A DNA stretch of 61,311 nucleotides, from the NCBI GenBank assembly GCA_030685235.1, contig MU839266.1, positions 1-61,311 of the forward strand. The letters are read 5' to 3'. Both the position numbers and the translations under genes were made by a program. The DNA comes from Copromyces sp. CBS 386.78. Lineage: Eukaryota; Ascomycota; Sordariomycetes; Sordariales; Sordariaceae. Below the pieces are notes generated by a model. That model was not told the origin of the DNA. It searched no databases and was given only the letters and a program-made list of their open reading frames with translations. Shown here piece by piece: positions 10,061-20,528 of this stretch (the stretch's first letter is position 1; each line of letters begins with the position of its first letter).

Positions 10061-11927
10061 CTACCTCCCTACAAAAGAAGTTTATAGAGCTTTAAACAAT
10101 TTATTTAGTATATATATATAAAATAATAGAATTTTACTTTAATTTCCGTCCTCCAACTCTTCGATTTATAATTAAACGTTTACGATCTATAATTAAGTAG
10201 CTACGTTATCGTTATTTCCCTACTAGTAGGTCCTAACCTTTAACTATACTTTTATATTCCTTATTGGAGGCCGTTTTCCCTATTAAACTTCTGCTAATCT
10301 TTTAAATACCTTATAGAAGAATTCGTTTATCTTCCTTACGTCCTCTTCGGATAAGGGTTCTAATTCCCGGTTTACAACTTCAATTACGGACTTTCGTACT
10401 TCCCGGTTAGCCGTAATATCCGTTATAGCGGTATTAATTTATTCCTTTAAATCGGCAATATATTTAAAGCGTTTCGGGGGCGGTATTAGGGCGGGCAACG
10501 CCGTATAATATATTTAAGGTATTAGGGCCTTCGCTATATAGTGTATTTAGGGTGCGGACGACGTTATATAACGTATTTAGGGTATTAGAGCCTTTTATTC
10601 TTAAAGTATAACTTTAATTTCTAGCTAATTTTAAACTGTTGGTAGGATAGGGGTATTTAGGTAATTATAATAAAATATAATAATAAAATCTTTTATTCTT
10701 TTAATATTATTAAAGTGTTCGTTGGTAGGGTTATAATATTTTTATTTTATAATATAGAATTAATAACGGTTACTTCCCCGTTGGAAATAATTTAAGAATT
10801 TATTAAATTCCTATTTTGCTACTTCTTCGTAATTATTTATTTTAATTATAATTTTGCCTTTATTAGTTTGTCTATTACTTTATAGGTCAGTTTAGTTAGG
10901 GAGGCTTTTATAGTAAGGTTTTACTATAGAAACGTAGAATATTAGCGAATACTTTATATTAGCGGGTAAAATTAATTTAATATTATAGGATTACGTTTAA
11001 TATATTTTAAAAGGGCTTTCTTATTATAAATATAATTTATTATATAATTTACTATTATTAAAATTAATTGTATTAAATATAATTAAATCCCTAATATAGT
11101 ATTTTAGTACGTTAGACTAATTTTTATTAGTATTAGCCTTATATTAGTCTTATACCTTTTTTATAGAAGTATATATATAATTCTAAATAGCCTCGAAACG
11201 AACGAATAATTCGCTAGCCTTTAAATATTCTTTTTATTATACCGGCGAAAAACTTTTTAATAGTACGACCGCTACAAGTTCGATGCCTATATAGGGGTAG
11301 AAACCGTAGTTAGTAAAGAAGGGAATTATATTTGTAATTTCGGATATTATATTATTGCCTGCGAATTCCACTAATAATAACTATTATACTTAGTCCGTCT
11401 ATACCTAATTAACGAAGATATATAAATATTACTCTATTTTTATATTAATACGTTCCGTTTAAACGGTCGTTTAAAAGTAGAAAATAGAGTTTAATAGCCT
11501 TTTAATAATTAAACGTTTATAAATAGTAAATTAAAAAAGAAAAATAAATTACGAACTACGGTTAGAAATAATAATATCAGATAAATTATAAAGGGTATAA
11601 ATATAATCGATAAAATAGTCTATTAATTCTTCCGCTTCTATAATAACGGTTAGAATATAATAGTATATCTTTATTAAATAGTCTACGACAATAATAATAT
11701 ATTTAAATTTCTAGCCTAAATATAAATTTTCTAATAATAGAGAGATATAATTAATTAAAATATCCGTTTATAGTACGAAGGTTATAAATATAAATTTAAA
11801 GTAATTTACTTTAATTCGTCGTAATACCTTCATTTTCGAATATACTAAATAACCTTTATAATAAGTTCGGACAGTTTCTACTATACTTAATTAGTACTAA
11901 TACTCGTTTATCTATACTTAAATTTTA
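10061..11927 (-). pseudogene. Gypsy4 pol relic: integrase and C-terminal region
   Basis: Read on the minus strand, SIVETVRTYYKGYLVYSK at about 11885-11835 fits the end of the integrase zinc-binding region. YIIVVVDYLIKIYYYI (about 11705-11655) is the core strand around the first catalytic Asp. IIISNRSSQF (about 11570-11535) corresponds to the usual IVSDRG.QF, with Asp turned to Asn. TTV*TERINIKIE (about 11480-11440) is the QTDGQTERVNQ.LE block with Gln codons now stops. VEFAGNNI follows near 11370. These are the features of a Ty3/Gypsy integrase, which would insert the cDNA. The remaining ~1.2 kb towards 10061 holds no domain I can name. Its upstream part lies on the far side of LINE copy 2. 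Confidence 0.85.
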
Positions 11928-14032
11928 TTTTTATTTAAATAATAATAATAGTCTTATTCCCTATACTACTTATTTATAGCGCCTTATTGGTATGGGGTAC
12001 TTCTCCTAGTTCTCTAGAGGAAACTGTGCGGCGATAAGCGCCGTTAGATAAAAACCGCTAGCTCTTTTCGGTCGCGAATGAATTGCGTCTATTCTATTTT
12101 GATTCTATTTGTAGCGGTATTTACCTACCGCCTTAGTAAATAAATTATTTCCCCTTTACCGCCTTCGATCCAATACTAGAACAATTGAGATACTGTTTTT
12201 ATACGCTGCTCCTTCCTCCTAAACCGCTTTTAGTAATCGTCCCTTCCCTATTATTTACTTTTATTCCCGCTTTATTATTATTTTCTAAATTTTTATAATT
12301 CTATTAAAATTTATATAAACGTAAAGGCCCTTCCTTTCCTTCTATATAAGAATTCTGCCCCGCTACTATTTTTCGAACTTTCTTTTTTTCTTTATTTGAT
12401 TAATTTTTAAAATAGTATTTTCTTTTATTGGCTATACTCCCGACTATCCTTCTAATTATATATTTAACCCTTTAGGCTTTATAATTTGCGTTAATTATAA
12501 TATTGTTGAGTATAATATTAACTTTGTCTATATAATAGATTCTCCGTCCCTTAAATTCGTCCGCTCCCTTACGCCCCTTTCCTCCTCGGCGCCCGAATTC
12601 TAAGCCTTTATTTGGGTATTAATTTCTAACCCCGCCTTTAATTTTCTTCCCGGCTAATAAATCCTTTTTATCCTTATATTTACCTCCCCTTTTCTTTATT
12701 AATTATATTAATTAATATTGTCCGCCGTATTTTTTACCTCTATTATAGTTTAAAATTTATTAATTACGTTGATAATACCCTATCCTTTAATATAGCTACG
12801 TTTTATATATTTTTTGCGGAATATATTTATTACGTTAATATTAAAAGTAAATTTCTTCCCGCGGTTTTCTTTTCGTTTTTTTTCTAATATTCTTCGAAAC
12901 GCTAGTAAGTAAAATACTATTTATCTTATTACTAATATAAAATATATATTAAATATTCCGTTAGGTTATTACGATAAATATAACGCCGTTTAAATTACAG
13001 TTATTACTTTATTTTACTTTTAGAATAATATTAATCCTTTAATTCGTTATTTTTACAACGCTTATATCGATTTCTTTAAAGACGTACGTAAGCGCTTAAT
13101 TGTAGACGGCCTCCTATACGACCCTAATATCCTTTTTCGTTATTAGAATATAAAGGTTAAAGATTATTAGTATAAGGGATATTACGAAATATTTTTAGCT
13201 AATTATCCTATTACTCCCGTTTTCGGCTTTAGCGGAGGAAGTATTAATATTAGTTCCCTGATAATAGTTAATAGCTTTGTTAATCCCCTTCCGGCTAATG
13301 AGAATTGGGTTTAATAGCGTTGCGAAGTTATTAGGAATTAGGAGTTAATATTTAATATATTTTGTAAGCTCCTCGCTTACGAAGAATGTTAGTTAATTGC
13401 TTCGGTACCGCCTTTATAGTTAGGTAACTATTATAATTAATATAATTTAATTTTTCTTCCTCCCGTTTCTCTTATATTCTTTTATTTTAGTATTATAATT
13501 GAACGTATTTATAAATATTACGCGAATTTATTAGGTTACTCTCCTTTTAATTTAATTATTAAACGGTATTTATTTAATTTATTAAATTATAATATTTACG
13601 AAAGGATTCTCTTAATTCGGGTTTTATCGTTTAAATAAATTTAGAATTTTTCTTTCGTTTATAGCTAATTGGCTACCGTTATTTAATAGTCGGCTATTTG
13701 TAGACAATTTAGGACAATATACGCGAAAGTTTCTTTGCCTATATTATAAGAATAGATTAACGTTATAATATCCGGAACCTTCTTTTAGAAGAGGAAGGAC
13801 CGGAGGTTTATAATTTCTGTCCTTACTTAGGTAAGAAGGGAATTTTTCGTTTTAAATAATAGGTATTATTTATTATCGTTTTCCGGTTATTAGACTTCCT
13901 TTTTTTTTCGTTTTATACCGATTATATATTATTTTATAATATTATTATTAAATTTCGAATTAAAGTTGGCGATAGTAAATTCGTATTATTGGCCTAATTT
14001 AATTGCCGCCGCCGTTAATTAATAATTATAGT

Positions 14033-14181
14033 TGTTACAGGGTACTGCGACTTGGTAGTAGTTAAGTACCGTGTAACCTAGGGTATATGTACGTACATTC
14101 CGTGATTCTATTCCAGATAGAATTACGGTCCATCTTTTGGTGGTGTAACGGTTCCTGTGTTGCACGTCAGGTCCCGTAACA
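14033..14181 (+). repeat. TRIM-like element 5' LTR, 149 bp
   Basis: It differs from the 3' LTR (14621-14769) at only a few positions, mostly transitions (for example ACTGCGACTTGGTAGTAG against ACTACGACTTGGTGGTAG). An A-box-like pol III motif TGGTGTAACGG lies at 14141-14151 and is repeated at 14729-14739 in the 3' LTR. No LTR of a larger element in the window matches its body. Confidence 0.92.
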
Positions 14182-14382
14182 GTTAATTCTATCTAACGGC
14201 GAGACGTCGTGGGTTCGATTCCCCGCAAGTGACATTGTCCTTTAAGAAGGACAAGTGTCAGCGACGCAACTCGTTGGAAAGCGATAAGCTTTCAGGTGGC
14301 GCATATACCTTGCAGTACCGATAAGAGATCGGAAAAGTCAACTGCACCTAACCCGCGGGAGCCGGGTAAAGAAGGAGGTAGT
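14182..14382 (+). other. TRIM-like element interior: PBS, B-box-like motif, hairpins, PPT
   Basis: It starts with a putative primer-binding site. GGTTCGATTCC at 14212-14222 is a perfect match to the pol III B-box consensus, 71 bp (start to start) after the A-box-like motif in the LTR. Three hairpins follow: 14231-14259 (TTGTCCTT/AAGGACAA stem with TAAG loop, extended by GACA/TGTC across a bulge), 14277-14293 (GAAAGC/GCTTTC) and 14318-14332 (CCGAT/ATCGG). The stretch ends with the polypurine tract AAAGAAGGAGGTAG. It is not a complete tRNA: I cannot fold a full cloverleaf, and the T-stem pairs for only about three base pairs. Confidence 0.65.
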
Positions 14383-14616
14383 TATCACAGGATTAGCCTG
14401 TGATGTGCACTGGTGGTGCGCACCCATGACCATTGGCCAATGGTGTTGCACGCACGCACCAGTGGGACTCGGTCCCGGTCTGAGGTCTTGGCATGGCACA
14501 ACCCTGTGCCCTTATATCCAGACCTCTAGACCGCACACCTCTCCTGTCTCCCTTTCCTCCCTCGTACAACTACGTATATCCAACCTACCCCCTACTATTC
14601 GCCCTGCCCCGTGATA
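14383..14616 (+). repeat. Solo LTR inserted in the TRIM-like element, 234 bp, TSD GTAGT
   Basis: It begins TATCACAGGATTAGCCTGTG and ends CCGTGATA, with GTAGT duplicated on each side (14378-14382 and 14617-14621). The ends match the Gypsy1 LTR clan and the solo LTR at 8334-8568; the interior is distinct and GC-rich (for example CATTGGCCAATGG, a palindrome at about 14431-14443). It landed exactly at the polypurine tract/3' LTR junction of its host. Confidence 0.92.
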
Positions 14617-14620
14617 GTAG

Positions 14621-14769
14621 TGTTACAAGGTACTACGACTTGGTGGTAGTTGAGTACCGTGTAACCTAGGGTATATGTACGTGCATTCCGTGATTCTATT
14701 CCAGATAGAATTACAGTCCATCTTTTGGTGGTGTAACGGTTCCTGTGTTGCACGTCAGGTCCCGTAACA
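14621..14769 (+). repeat. TRIM-like element 3' LTR, 149 bp
   Basis: A second copy of 14033-14181, beginning TGTTACAAGG and ending CCCGTAACA. Its first base overlaps the GTAGT duplication of the nested solo LTR. The low divergence from the 5' LTR suggests a fairly recent insertion compared with the LINE around it, or escape from RIP. Confidence 0.92.
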
Positions 14770-14859
14770 ATAGTACGATACCTATTTTTTTATTGTTATT
14801 TTTTTTAATTACCTTTTAAGGTCCGTAGTAATTAGTTTTAGTACTTGCGATAGGGGCGG

Positions 14860-17720
14860 CTATACCCTTATTACTAAGGGCGGATTTACTACGATTATTA
14901 GAAATTTCTCTGTCGATATTTATTCTTTAATTTATTTAGCTTTAGCAGTATTATTTTTTAATTTGTCGGCGGGTAGCCGACCTTTTATTCTCCTTATTTA
15001 AATATAGTTAGCTATTTAAGTTATAGTCCTTTAGACGAATTTTATTTAGTTTATATAGGCGAACCTTTTTTCGAAGGCTTTAACCCGTTTATTAAAGTAG
15101 AAGTCGAGCGGCGGATAAAAGGTTTCCGTTTTTAAATTCTTTATTAATATAGTTTTATATGCCCTAGTAATAATTTTTAAATATTTAATTTGGTATTTGG
15201 TTAGTTTAATCGCTATTTTTCGTAGTTTGCCGTAGACTTCAGTCGGCTAGTAAAAGGCTAATATTCCGTATACGATTGCGCTTTAAATATATTTGGTATA
15301 AATTTCCTTTATTTATATAAAAGAATAATTTTAAATTTTCGCTACTAATTGTATTAGTACGTTCGTTTATATAATTATTTTCTTTTTTATTACCTTTATA
15401 TATATTTGGTAATTAAATTTCCGATTTAGTTAAATTTTAAGGAATTTAATCGATTTTATTAATTTAAATATAATTCTTCCGATTTAGAGAATTTCCGTTC
15501 TTAATTCCCTTGTCCGCGTAAAATATATAAATTTTATTTTATTTATTTCGAATTCTATCCCTCTTTTAATTACCTAACCCGAATAAATATTTTATATTAT
15601 TTAGAACGTTTAATAATTTTCTTTAATAGTTTTAACTATTGTAATAATATTAATATTATTAGCGAAGCTAATGGTAATTGTATTTTAAATAGTAGTTAAT
15701 TTATAGTATAATAGGGTAATAAAGAGAATAAAAAGGATTAATAAGAGGGGGGAGCTTTATAGTACGTTTATTACGATATTATAAGGTTAGGAAGTTTTAT
15801 TATCGAAGAAAAGAGAACTTTTTTTTCTAGTAACGAAGTTATTAATTTATTAGAGGATTTATTTTGGGAATTGTATTTCTTATAGTATATATAAAAGTTA
15901 TTTATAATTAATTTTATTGAATACGCCCTTTAGATCGAAGAGTATAAGAAATGTTACGGCCTTAAGTTTTTATATTATATAGATTGCATTAGTAATTATT
16001 CGGATAGCGAATTCGGTTGAACGGTTTACCCGGTTATTTATTTAGCCTTCCGGGAGGAGATTGTATTCTTCTGTTATTTATGTTAATTTTTTAATTATAA
16101 GGGCTTCGAAGATTTTTTTAATATTATTTAAAAGTAATATAGGCTATTATACCCTGGCTAGTTTTTATTATTCGGTACTTTTTTTAAATTTTTTAAGAAT
16201 AATTACTTTTATATTTTTAAATTATTGGGGGAAGTATTTAAATTGGAGGCTCGCTATAGCGAAAATTGTTATTACTTATTTAAATGGTTTTTTATATATT
16301 TTTAGAAATTTATTTGAAAATTAGTCGATACCCGGTATTTTATTGGGCGTTATTTTCGAAAGGATTTCCCGGATATCCTCTTCGGTAATTAGGTTATTAA
16401 TAAGTACTGGGGTATCGCCGTTTAATAGTTGAATTTAATTTAGTAAATAATCCGTTAAGATTTTTACTTTCGGGAAGAAATAGTTGGCAAAAATATTTGC
16501 CTTATTACTATAGTTTTCGATTTCGTTCGCCCGTTCGTTTTATTTGAAGAGTAGTAATTTTAGCGGATTTATTAGGTAATAGTTTTATATTTTAATTTAC
16601 TTTTTTAATAATTAAAATTTATTTGGGTCTTTCGATACGCTTGCGATATAGTCGCGCTACCTCGCTCTCTAAATCTTCGTAATAAATTTATTTTTTTTAT
16701 TACTGCTTTTATAAATTCTTTTTAATTTGAAAGCGTCCGGTTTTTAAATTAAGTTTACTATTTCTATTGTACCTCCTTTATTACTATTTTATATTCTAAA
16801 TTTTATTAGTCTACTTATTTTCCCCGATTCTTCTTTTAGTATAGGACGAATTCCTTTATAATATTAACAAATTCGCCGTCGAATTTATTAAATCCTAATT
16901 CAAACTCTTTTACTATTTTAATTCTTTTTAAAATCGATATTTTTTTTTTCGCCGCTTTTTATACTTTTTCTACGTTTATTAAATTTTAATTAAACCCTTT
17001 TTCTATTTCTGCTTTCCCGTTTTTTTTTCCTATTTAAATTTAAATTTTTTAGGGGTAATAGTCCAAATTTATTTGCCCGTACTATTATATTCCCTAATAT
17101 TTAATTTCGATACCCTATAAAATTTATATATAATTAATTATCTTATTTTTCTTTCTTTTAATTACGTTTCCGAACCTTATTAGTTCTTTACGGGGGGTAA
17201 TGAAGCTGAACTTCTATTACTATATTTACGTAAATAATTTTACGGCGTTTAAACTAGTCCTATTCTTTAAATCTTAATTAAGGTAATAGAGGTTATAATC
17301 CTTTACGGTTATATATTAGCCGGCCGGGGGTTTTTCTTCGAAGAGTTTGAAGAGGGGAGACCCCTATTAGTATTTTAACGTATTTTAAAGGAAAATAAAG
17401 GAGTAAATAGAATAGACGGTTATTAATTTTCGTAAATTCTTTAGTATTACTATAGTTTAATTTTTCCTAACCCGGAAGTTTAGGTTTTTTAAATTCTACT
17501 TTTTATTTATATAAATTATTATTTTACCCTTTTTTAAATAATTAATACTATAAAATTTACCGCCATTCGGCCGGTAAATATCCCTATTTAAATTTTTGCC
17601 CGGCTTTTAAATTACTATAATATTATAAGTCTCTTTTTATTTGAATAGTATTTTCCTTCTCTCGTATAATTTCCTTATATTTTAATAGAATATTTTTAAT
17701 TAAATTATTAATTACTTTAT
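14860..17720 (-). pseudogene. LINE copy 2 ORF2 relic: endonuclease and reverse transcriptase
   Basis: Read on the minus strand, KDYNLYYLN*DLKNR near 17315-17270 aligns with the GDYNFYYPDWD endonuclease box of copy 1, and FGNVIKRKKNKIINYI (about 17185-17130) with its NT...DRIIDYV block. The reverse transcriptase catalytic box reads FANNINI at about 15672-15652, again with both Asp codons converted to Asn. A later block (about 15200-15080) resembles the post-RT region of fungal Tad-type LINEs and includes FYPPLDFYFNKRV. The frame is broken by many TAA/TAG codons. The two LINE copies share most conserved blocks but carry different RIP hits. Confidence 0.82.
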
Positions 17721-19460
17721 AAGAAGCTTCCTTTTAATTTAATAGCGGGCTAGGGGGGTATTATTTCTTTAGAAGTAATAGTAGCGGTTAAAGGTATAAT
17801 AGTAATAAAATTAATACGGGTATAGTCGCTTACATTTTGGGAGCGGGTATAAATATTTATTAAGTTTGTACTTATAAGTTTCGGTTCAGAGTTACTTTTA
17901 ATCTTTTTAAGGCGGCCTCTTTTTCCTCCTCTTATAAGTAATTTCTCTAAGGTTATAATTAAATAGGAGTTAGGGGGGGCGTTAGGGATTACAACGTTTT
18001 TTTCCGGTTCTATTATCGGTTTTAATACTAATTTAACCGGTCCTTTATAAATAATAAAACTATAAGGCCTTTCGGCGTAATCGATAAATACTTTTACGTA
18101 GGTTATTCTTACGAATGGGTATTTTTTTTTATCGAAGGCGAAATGCCCCGACTTCCTATATAGTTTATAAAAAATTAAAGAATTATCTTTATTCGAAAGG
18201 TAATTCTCTTCTCCTATACGTAGCCTTTTATATTTAATTTTATTATAATAGTTATAAGCGTCTTCTTAACGATAGAATTTCGTTTTATATCCGAAATATT
18301 AATATTTAAAATATTATTAGGCGGAGGCTGTAGTTTAAAACGGTTCGTATATATATACGCCGCCGTTTTAGAGGAAAAAGTTCTTTTAAAAAAAGATTGC
18401 GGCCTTTACGGTTGTAATTTCTATTAAGAATATTCTTCTTTCCTCCCCTTCGTATTTCTTCTAAAATTTAATCCGAATAATTTTTACTTTTTTATTCTTC
18501 GCCTTTATTTTTTATATAACCGATTTAAATTATTTTACGTCGATGCCAACTTATAAAACTCTTTTAATTAAAATAGTTATAATATTTAAAAATATAATAA
18601 TTTCTTTTTTAAAAATTATTTTAATTTAAATTTAATACTTCTAATATTAATCCTTAATTAATTCGTTGAAAATAATTATATAATTTCTATTCGTTATTAT
18701 TTTAATAGTTACGTAAACAATTTTATATAGGCTCTCCTTTAGGGCGCCTTCGACGGCCTATTTTATATTATTATTCGAACGTATAGTAAATTCAGTAGTA
18801 ATTTAAGCCCCTTAAATAGTAAATTAGTATTTATAATTAGAGGGGATAAATTTTTTAATAATAACGGTAAGTAAGTAATAGAGGGTAGCGCTAACCTTAT
18901 CCGGCGATTTTTAGATAATATTAATTTATTTTTTCGGCGCTTCTTAAACGTCTTTCTTTATTTTTTTCGAAATAAATTTCTTTAAATCGTCGATATCTTT
19001 CTTAATAATAAATTGGGCTTCGGCGGCCTTATTTACTTTAGGCATCTTAGACTTACTTTTCTTCGTAGAAATTTTCGTAAATTCGAAAAGGAATTCTCGA
19101 ATTTAACGACGGTCGTTAGTTAATACGGTAGCGTAATTTGTAATTTTATTCGCTATAGCAATAAATTTCTTTATAATTTTATTATCTTCCTCCGTCTTCT
19201 CCGAAGTTTTTATAGTAAATATAGCATCGGGGTTATTATATTTTGAAATACTTCCGAAGGGGTTATAAATATCATTTTCGAACCTATTTGTACTTTTATT
19301 AATTATTATCGGTAGCGACGGCTTAACGCTATCGCTACGGTCGTCGTAGGATATTGTAGAGGGGGTAAATAACCTTCTTAAGTCGATTGCCGTTATCGGT
19401 TTTCGTTTTAGAGCACTTCCTAACCCGAAATCGGCGTTTCCGGTTTCGGCGTCGAATTTT
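17720..19460 (-). pseudogene. LINE copy 2 ORF1 relic
   Basis: This is the 5' protein of the LINE. The N-terminal ~120 residues are still open (19103-19460), and a basic AT-hook segment reading KRGRLKK lies near 17925-17905. Between them (about 18000-19090) the frame survives only in fragments. The family role would be RNA binding and assembly of the LINE ribonucleoprotein. No CCHC knuckle is visible, though RIP could have removed it. Confidence 0.65.
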
Positions 19461-19489
19461 TTTTTATTTAAATAGTTAGCCGTTAACAA
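19103..19489 (-). pseudogene. Chance fusion ORF of 128 codons across the Gypsy4/LINE junction
   Basis: The ATG at 19489 and the first five codons belong to Gypsy4 pol, the next lie in the 14-bp target duplication, and from about residue 11 (FDAETGNADFG) the sequence is LINE ORF1. The stop follows NDRR at 19103. The open frame is a by-product of the LINE landing in frame with a host-element codon run. The LINE part is polar and carries no known domain. I would not annotate it as a gene; it matters mainly because automatic callers would report it. Confidence 0.75.
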
Positions 19490-20439
19490 TAAATAAGTGC
19501 GGTAGATAAATAATAGATAAGTAATAGTATTATTAGGGTCGATAAATACCTTCCCTTTATAGTAGGCCTTACCTCCTACCGTAGAATATTCGGCGAAAGC
19601 GACTTTAAACTTCTTTTTAATATAAGGGTATTATTTAATACGGTTTAAATCCTTTAAATAATTAACAGCCTTCTATATTAGGGTTAACCGATTATAATTT
19701 TCGTTAATAATATTATTGGTTAATTTATCCGGTTCTTCTAAGGTATTTAGGGAAAAAAAGAATACTTTTTTATCGAAATTAAAGTCGTTATTAGTCGTTA
19801 TAGCTAATAGGGAGAAGTAACCTTCTTTAAAACGGGCGGGGTCGATAAATTTATAGTTTCTTACCTTTAGGCGATAATTATTTATATTTAGAAATATATT
19901 TTCTAACTTCTTATTTAATATATTAGGGTAAAGATTTTATAATCCTAATATATAGAGGATTGAGAAATTAAATTGTAATAAAAATTGTAACTATTGTATA
20001 TAGTAGAGGATAAGCTATTTATTTATTATAAAGGTTTTTAAATTCTTATAATCCGTAATAATATTAAAAGGTTGTTAGGCGCCTTTTAATTTTGGGCGCT
20101 ATTCTTCTAGGGCTTTAACGATAGCGAAGAACTTTTTATTATAAATATTATAATTATATTCCGCTATTGAATACTGCGTTAAGAAGTATATAATTGGGTA
20201 GAGCTCGCTATTATTCTTATATTAAGAAAGGGTACTTTTAGAAACCTAATTCGAAATATCGGTTTCGACGACCGTCTTCTTAAACTAATTATAGATTTAT
20301 AGGGTTAGGCTATTAGTAAACGTAGCCTTTAGGGTTTTAAAAGTAGATTATTATATTGTAATTTATAATTATTCTACGTCCTTTTTTATAAAGTTGTATA
20401 ATAATACTACTATTATTAAAAACTTTTAATAAAACGACG
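19475..20439 (-). pseudogene. Gypsy4 pol relic, middle block: RT end and RNase H
   Basis: The minus strand opens with RRFIKSF near 20440-20420, the continuation of KFTNFY in the right-hand Gypsy4 block (FTNFYRRFI is the classic Gypsy RT/RNase H connection). The RNase H follows: VVETDISN (about 20270-20250), AEYNYNIYNKKFFAIVKALEE (about 20170-20110) and ITDYKNLKTF (about 20060-20030). After it, ARFKEGYFSLLAI and VAFAEYSTVGGKAYYKGKVFIDP (about 19620-19550) match the linker before the integrase zinc domain of fungal Gypsy elements. The left edge is the LINE copy 2 insertion. Confidence 0.85.
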
Positions 20440-20444
20440 ATAGA

Positions 20445-20528
20445 TATTAGGATAATAGAAGTAAGTAGGTCGAGGTAACTACAGATAAGGCAAGCACGTA
20501 GGGAAGCCAAATTAGAGGGGAGAATAAG
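20445..20528 (-). repeat. Gypsy3 3' LTR, distal fragment (84 bp)
   Basis: TATTAGGATAATAGAAG matches the left end of the intact LTR at 46594. The fragment stops where Gypsy2 inserted, at the ATAAG target. Its other 214 bp lie at 38686-38899; together they give 298 bp, the exact length of the intact partner, where GAATAAGAAATAAATTG at 46671-46687 shows the uninterrupted site. Confidence 0.93.

Larger units (their letters stand above)
14033..14769 (+). mobile_element. TRIM-like miniature LTR retroelement, TSD ATAGT
   Basis: Two 149-bp LTRs (14033-14181 and 14621-14769) have intact TGTTAC...GTAACA ends and are flanked by ATAGT (14028-14032 and 14770-14774). Once the solo LTR inside it is removed, the element is about 498 bp with a 200-bp non-coding interior. 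The interior begins GTTAATTCTATC, close to the primer-binding start of Gypsy2 and Gypsy4 (ATTAATTATACC), and ends in AAAGAAGGAGGTAG, the polypurine type of the local Gypsy clan. It encodes nothing, so it must borrow reverse transcriptase and integrase. LINE copy 1 has the empty site (ACTAT, 6769-6773). It is strikingly free of RIP. Confidence 0.92.
11942..14860 (-). other. LINE copy 2 3' region
   Basis: The counterpart of 6660-9105 in copy 1, interrupted by the miniature LTR element (14033-14769). On the LINE sense strand no domain is recognised. On the plus strand a frame from about 13020 to 14020 is unusually coherent, with stops mainly at plausible Gln/Trp positions (for example VRKRLIVDGLLYDPNILF near 13085-13140). 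Whether that antisense frame was ever a gene is unresolved. The segment near 12466-12480 is the empty site of the solo LTR found in copy 1. Confidence 0.6.
11942..19460 (-). mobile_element. LINE copy 2, Tad1-like, inserted in Gypsy4 with 14-bp TSD
   Basis: A second copy of the LINE of 2540-9105, in opposite orientation. The 14-bp duplication TTTTTATTTAAATA occurs at 11928-11941 and 19461-19474. The 3' (ATT)n tail faces left, and the 5' end faces right and begins within ORF1. Removing the element and one duplication restores the Gypsy4 pol frame through the junction (LTANYLNKNKI...LSIVETV). Net length without the nested miniature LTR element is about 6.8 kb, so it is longer than copy 1 and perhaps full length. 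The long duplication is typical of target-primed reverse transcription. Confidence 0.92.

Noticed and set aside
14182..14260. A complete tRNA gene suggested by the B-box
   Set aside because: No acceptor stem or full cloverleaf can be formed and the T-stem pairs only partly; recorded as pol III-like boxes instead.
14405..14614. 69-codon plus-strand ORF
   Set aside because: It falls wholly inside the solo LTR 14383-14616 and has no counterpart frame in the sister LTRs.
20445..20528. Reading the purine run at 20505-20520 and 46665-46671 as a polypurine tract of a plus-strand element
   Set aside because: It lies inside the 298-bp LTR; TGTTAGG-type ends and ATAGA duplications place the boundaries outside it, and coding is on the minus strand.
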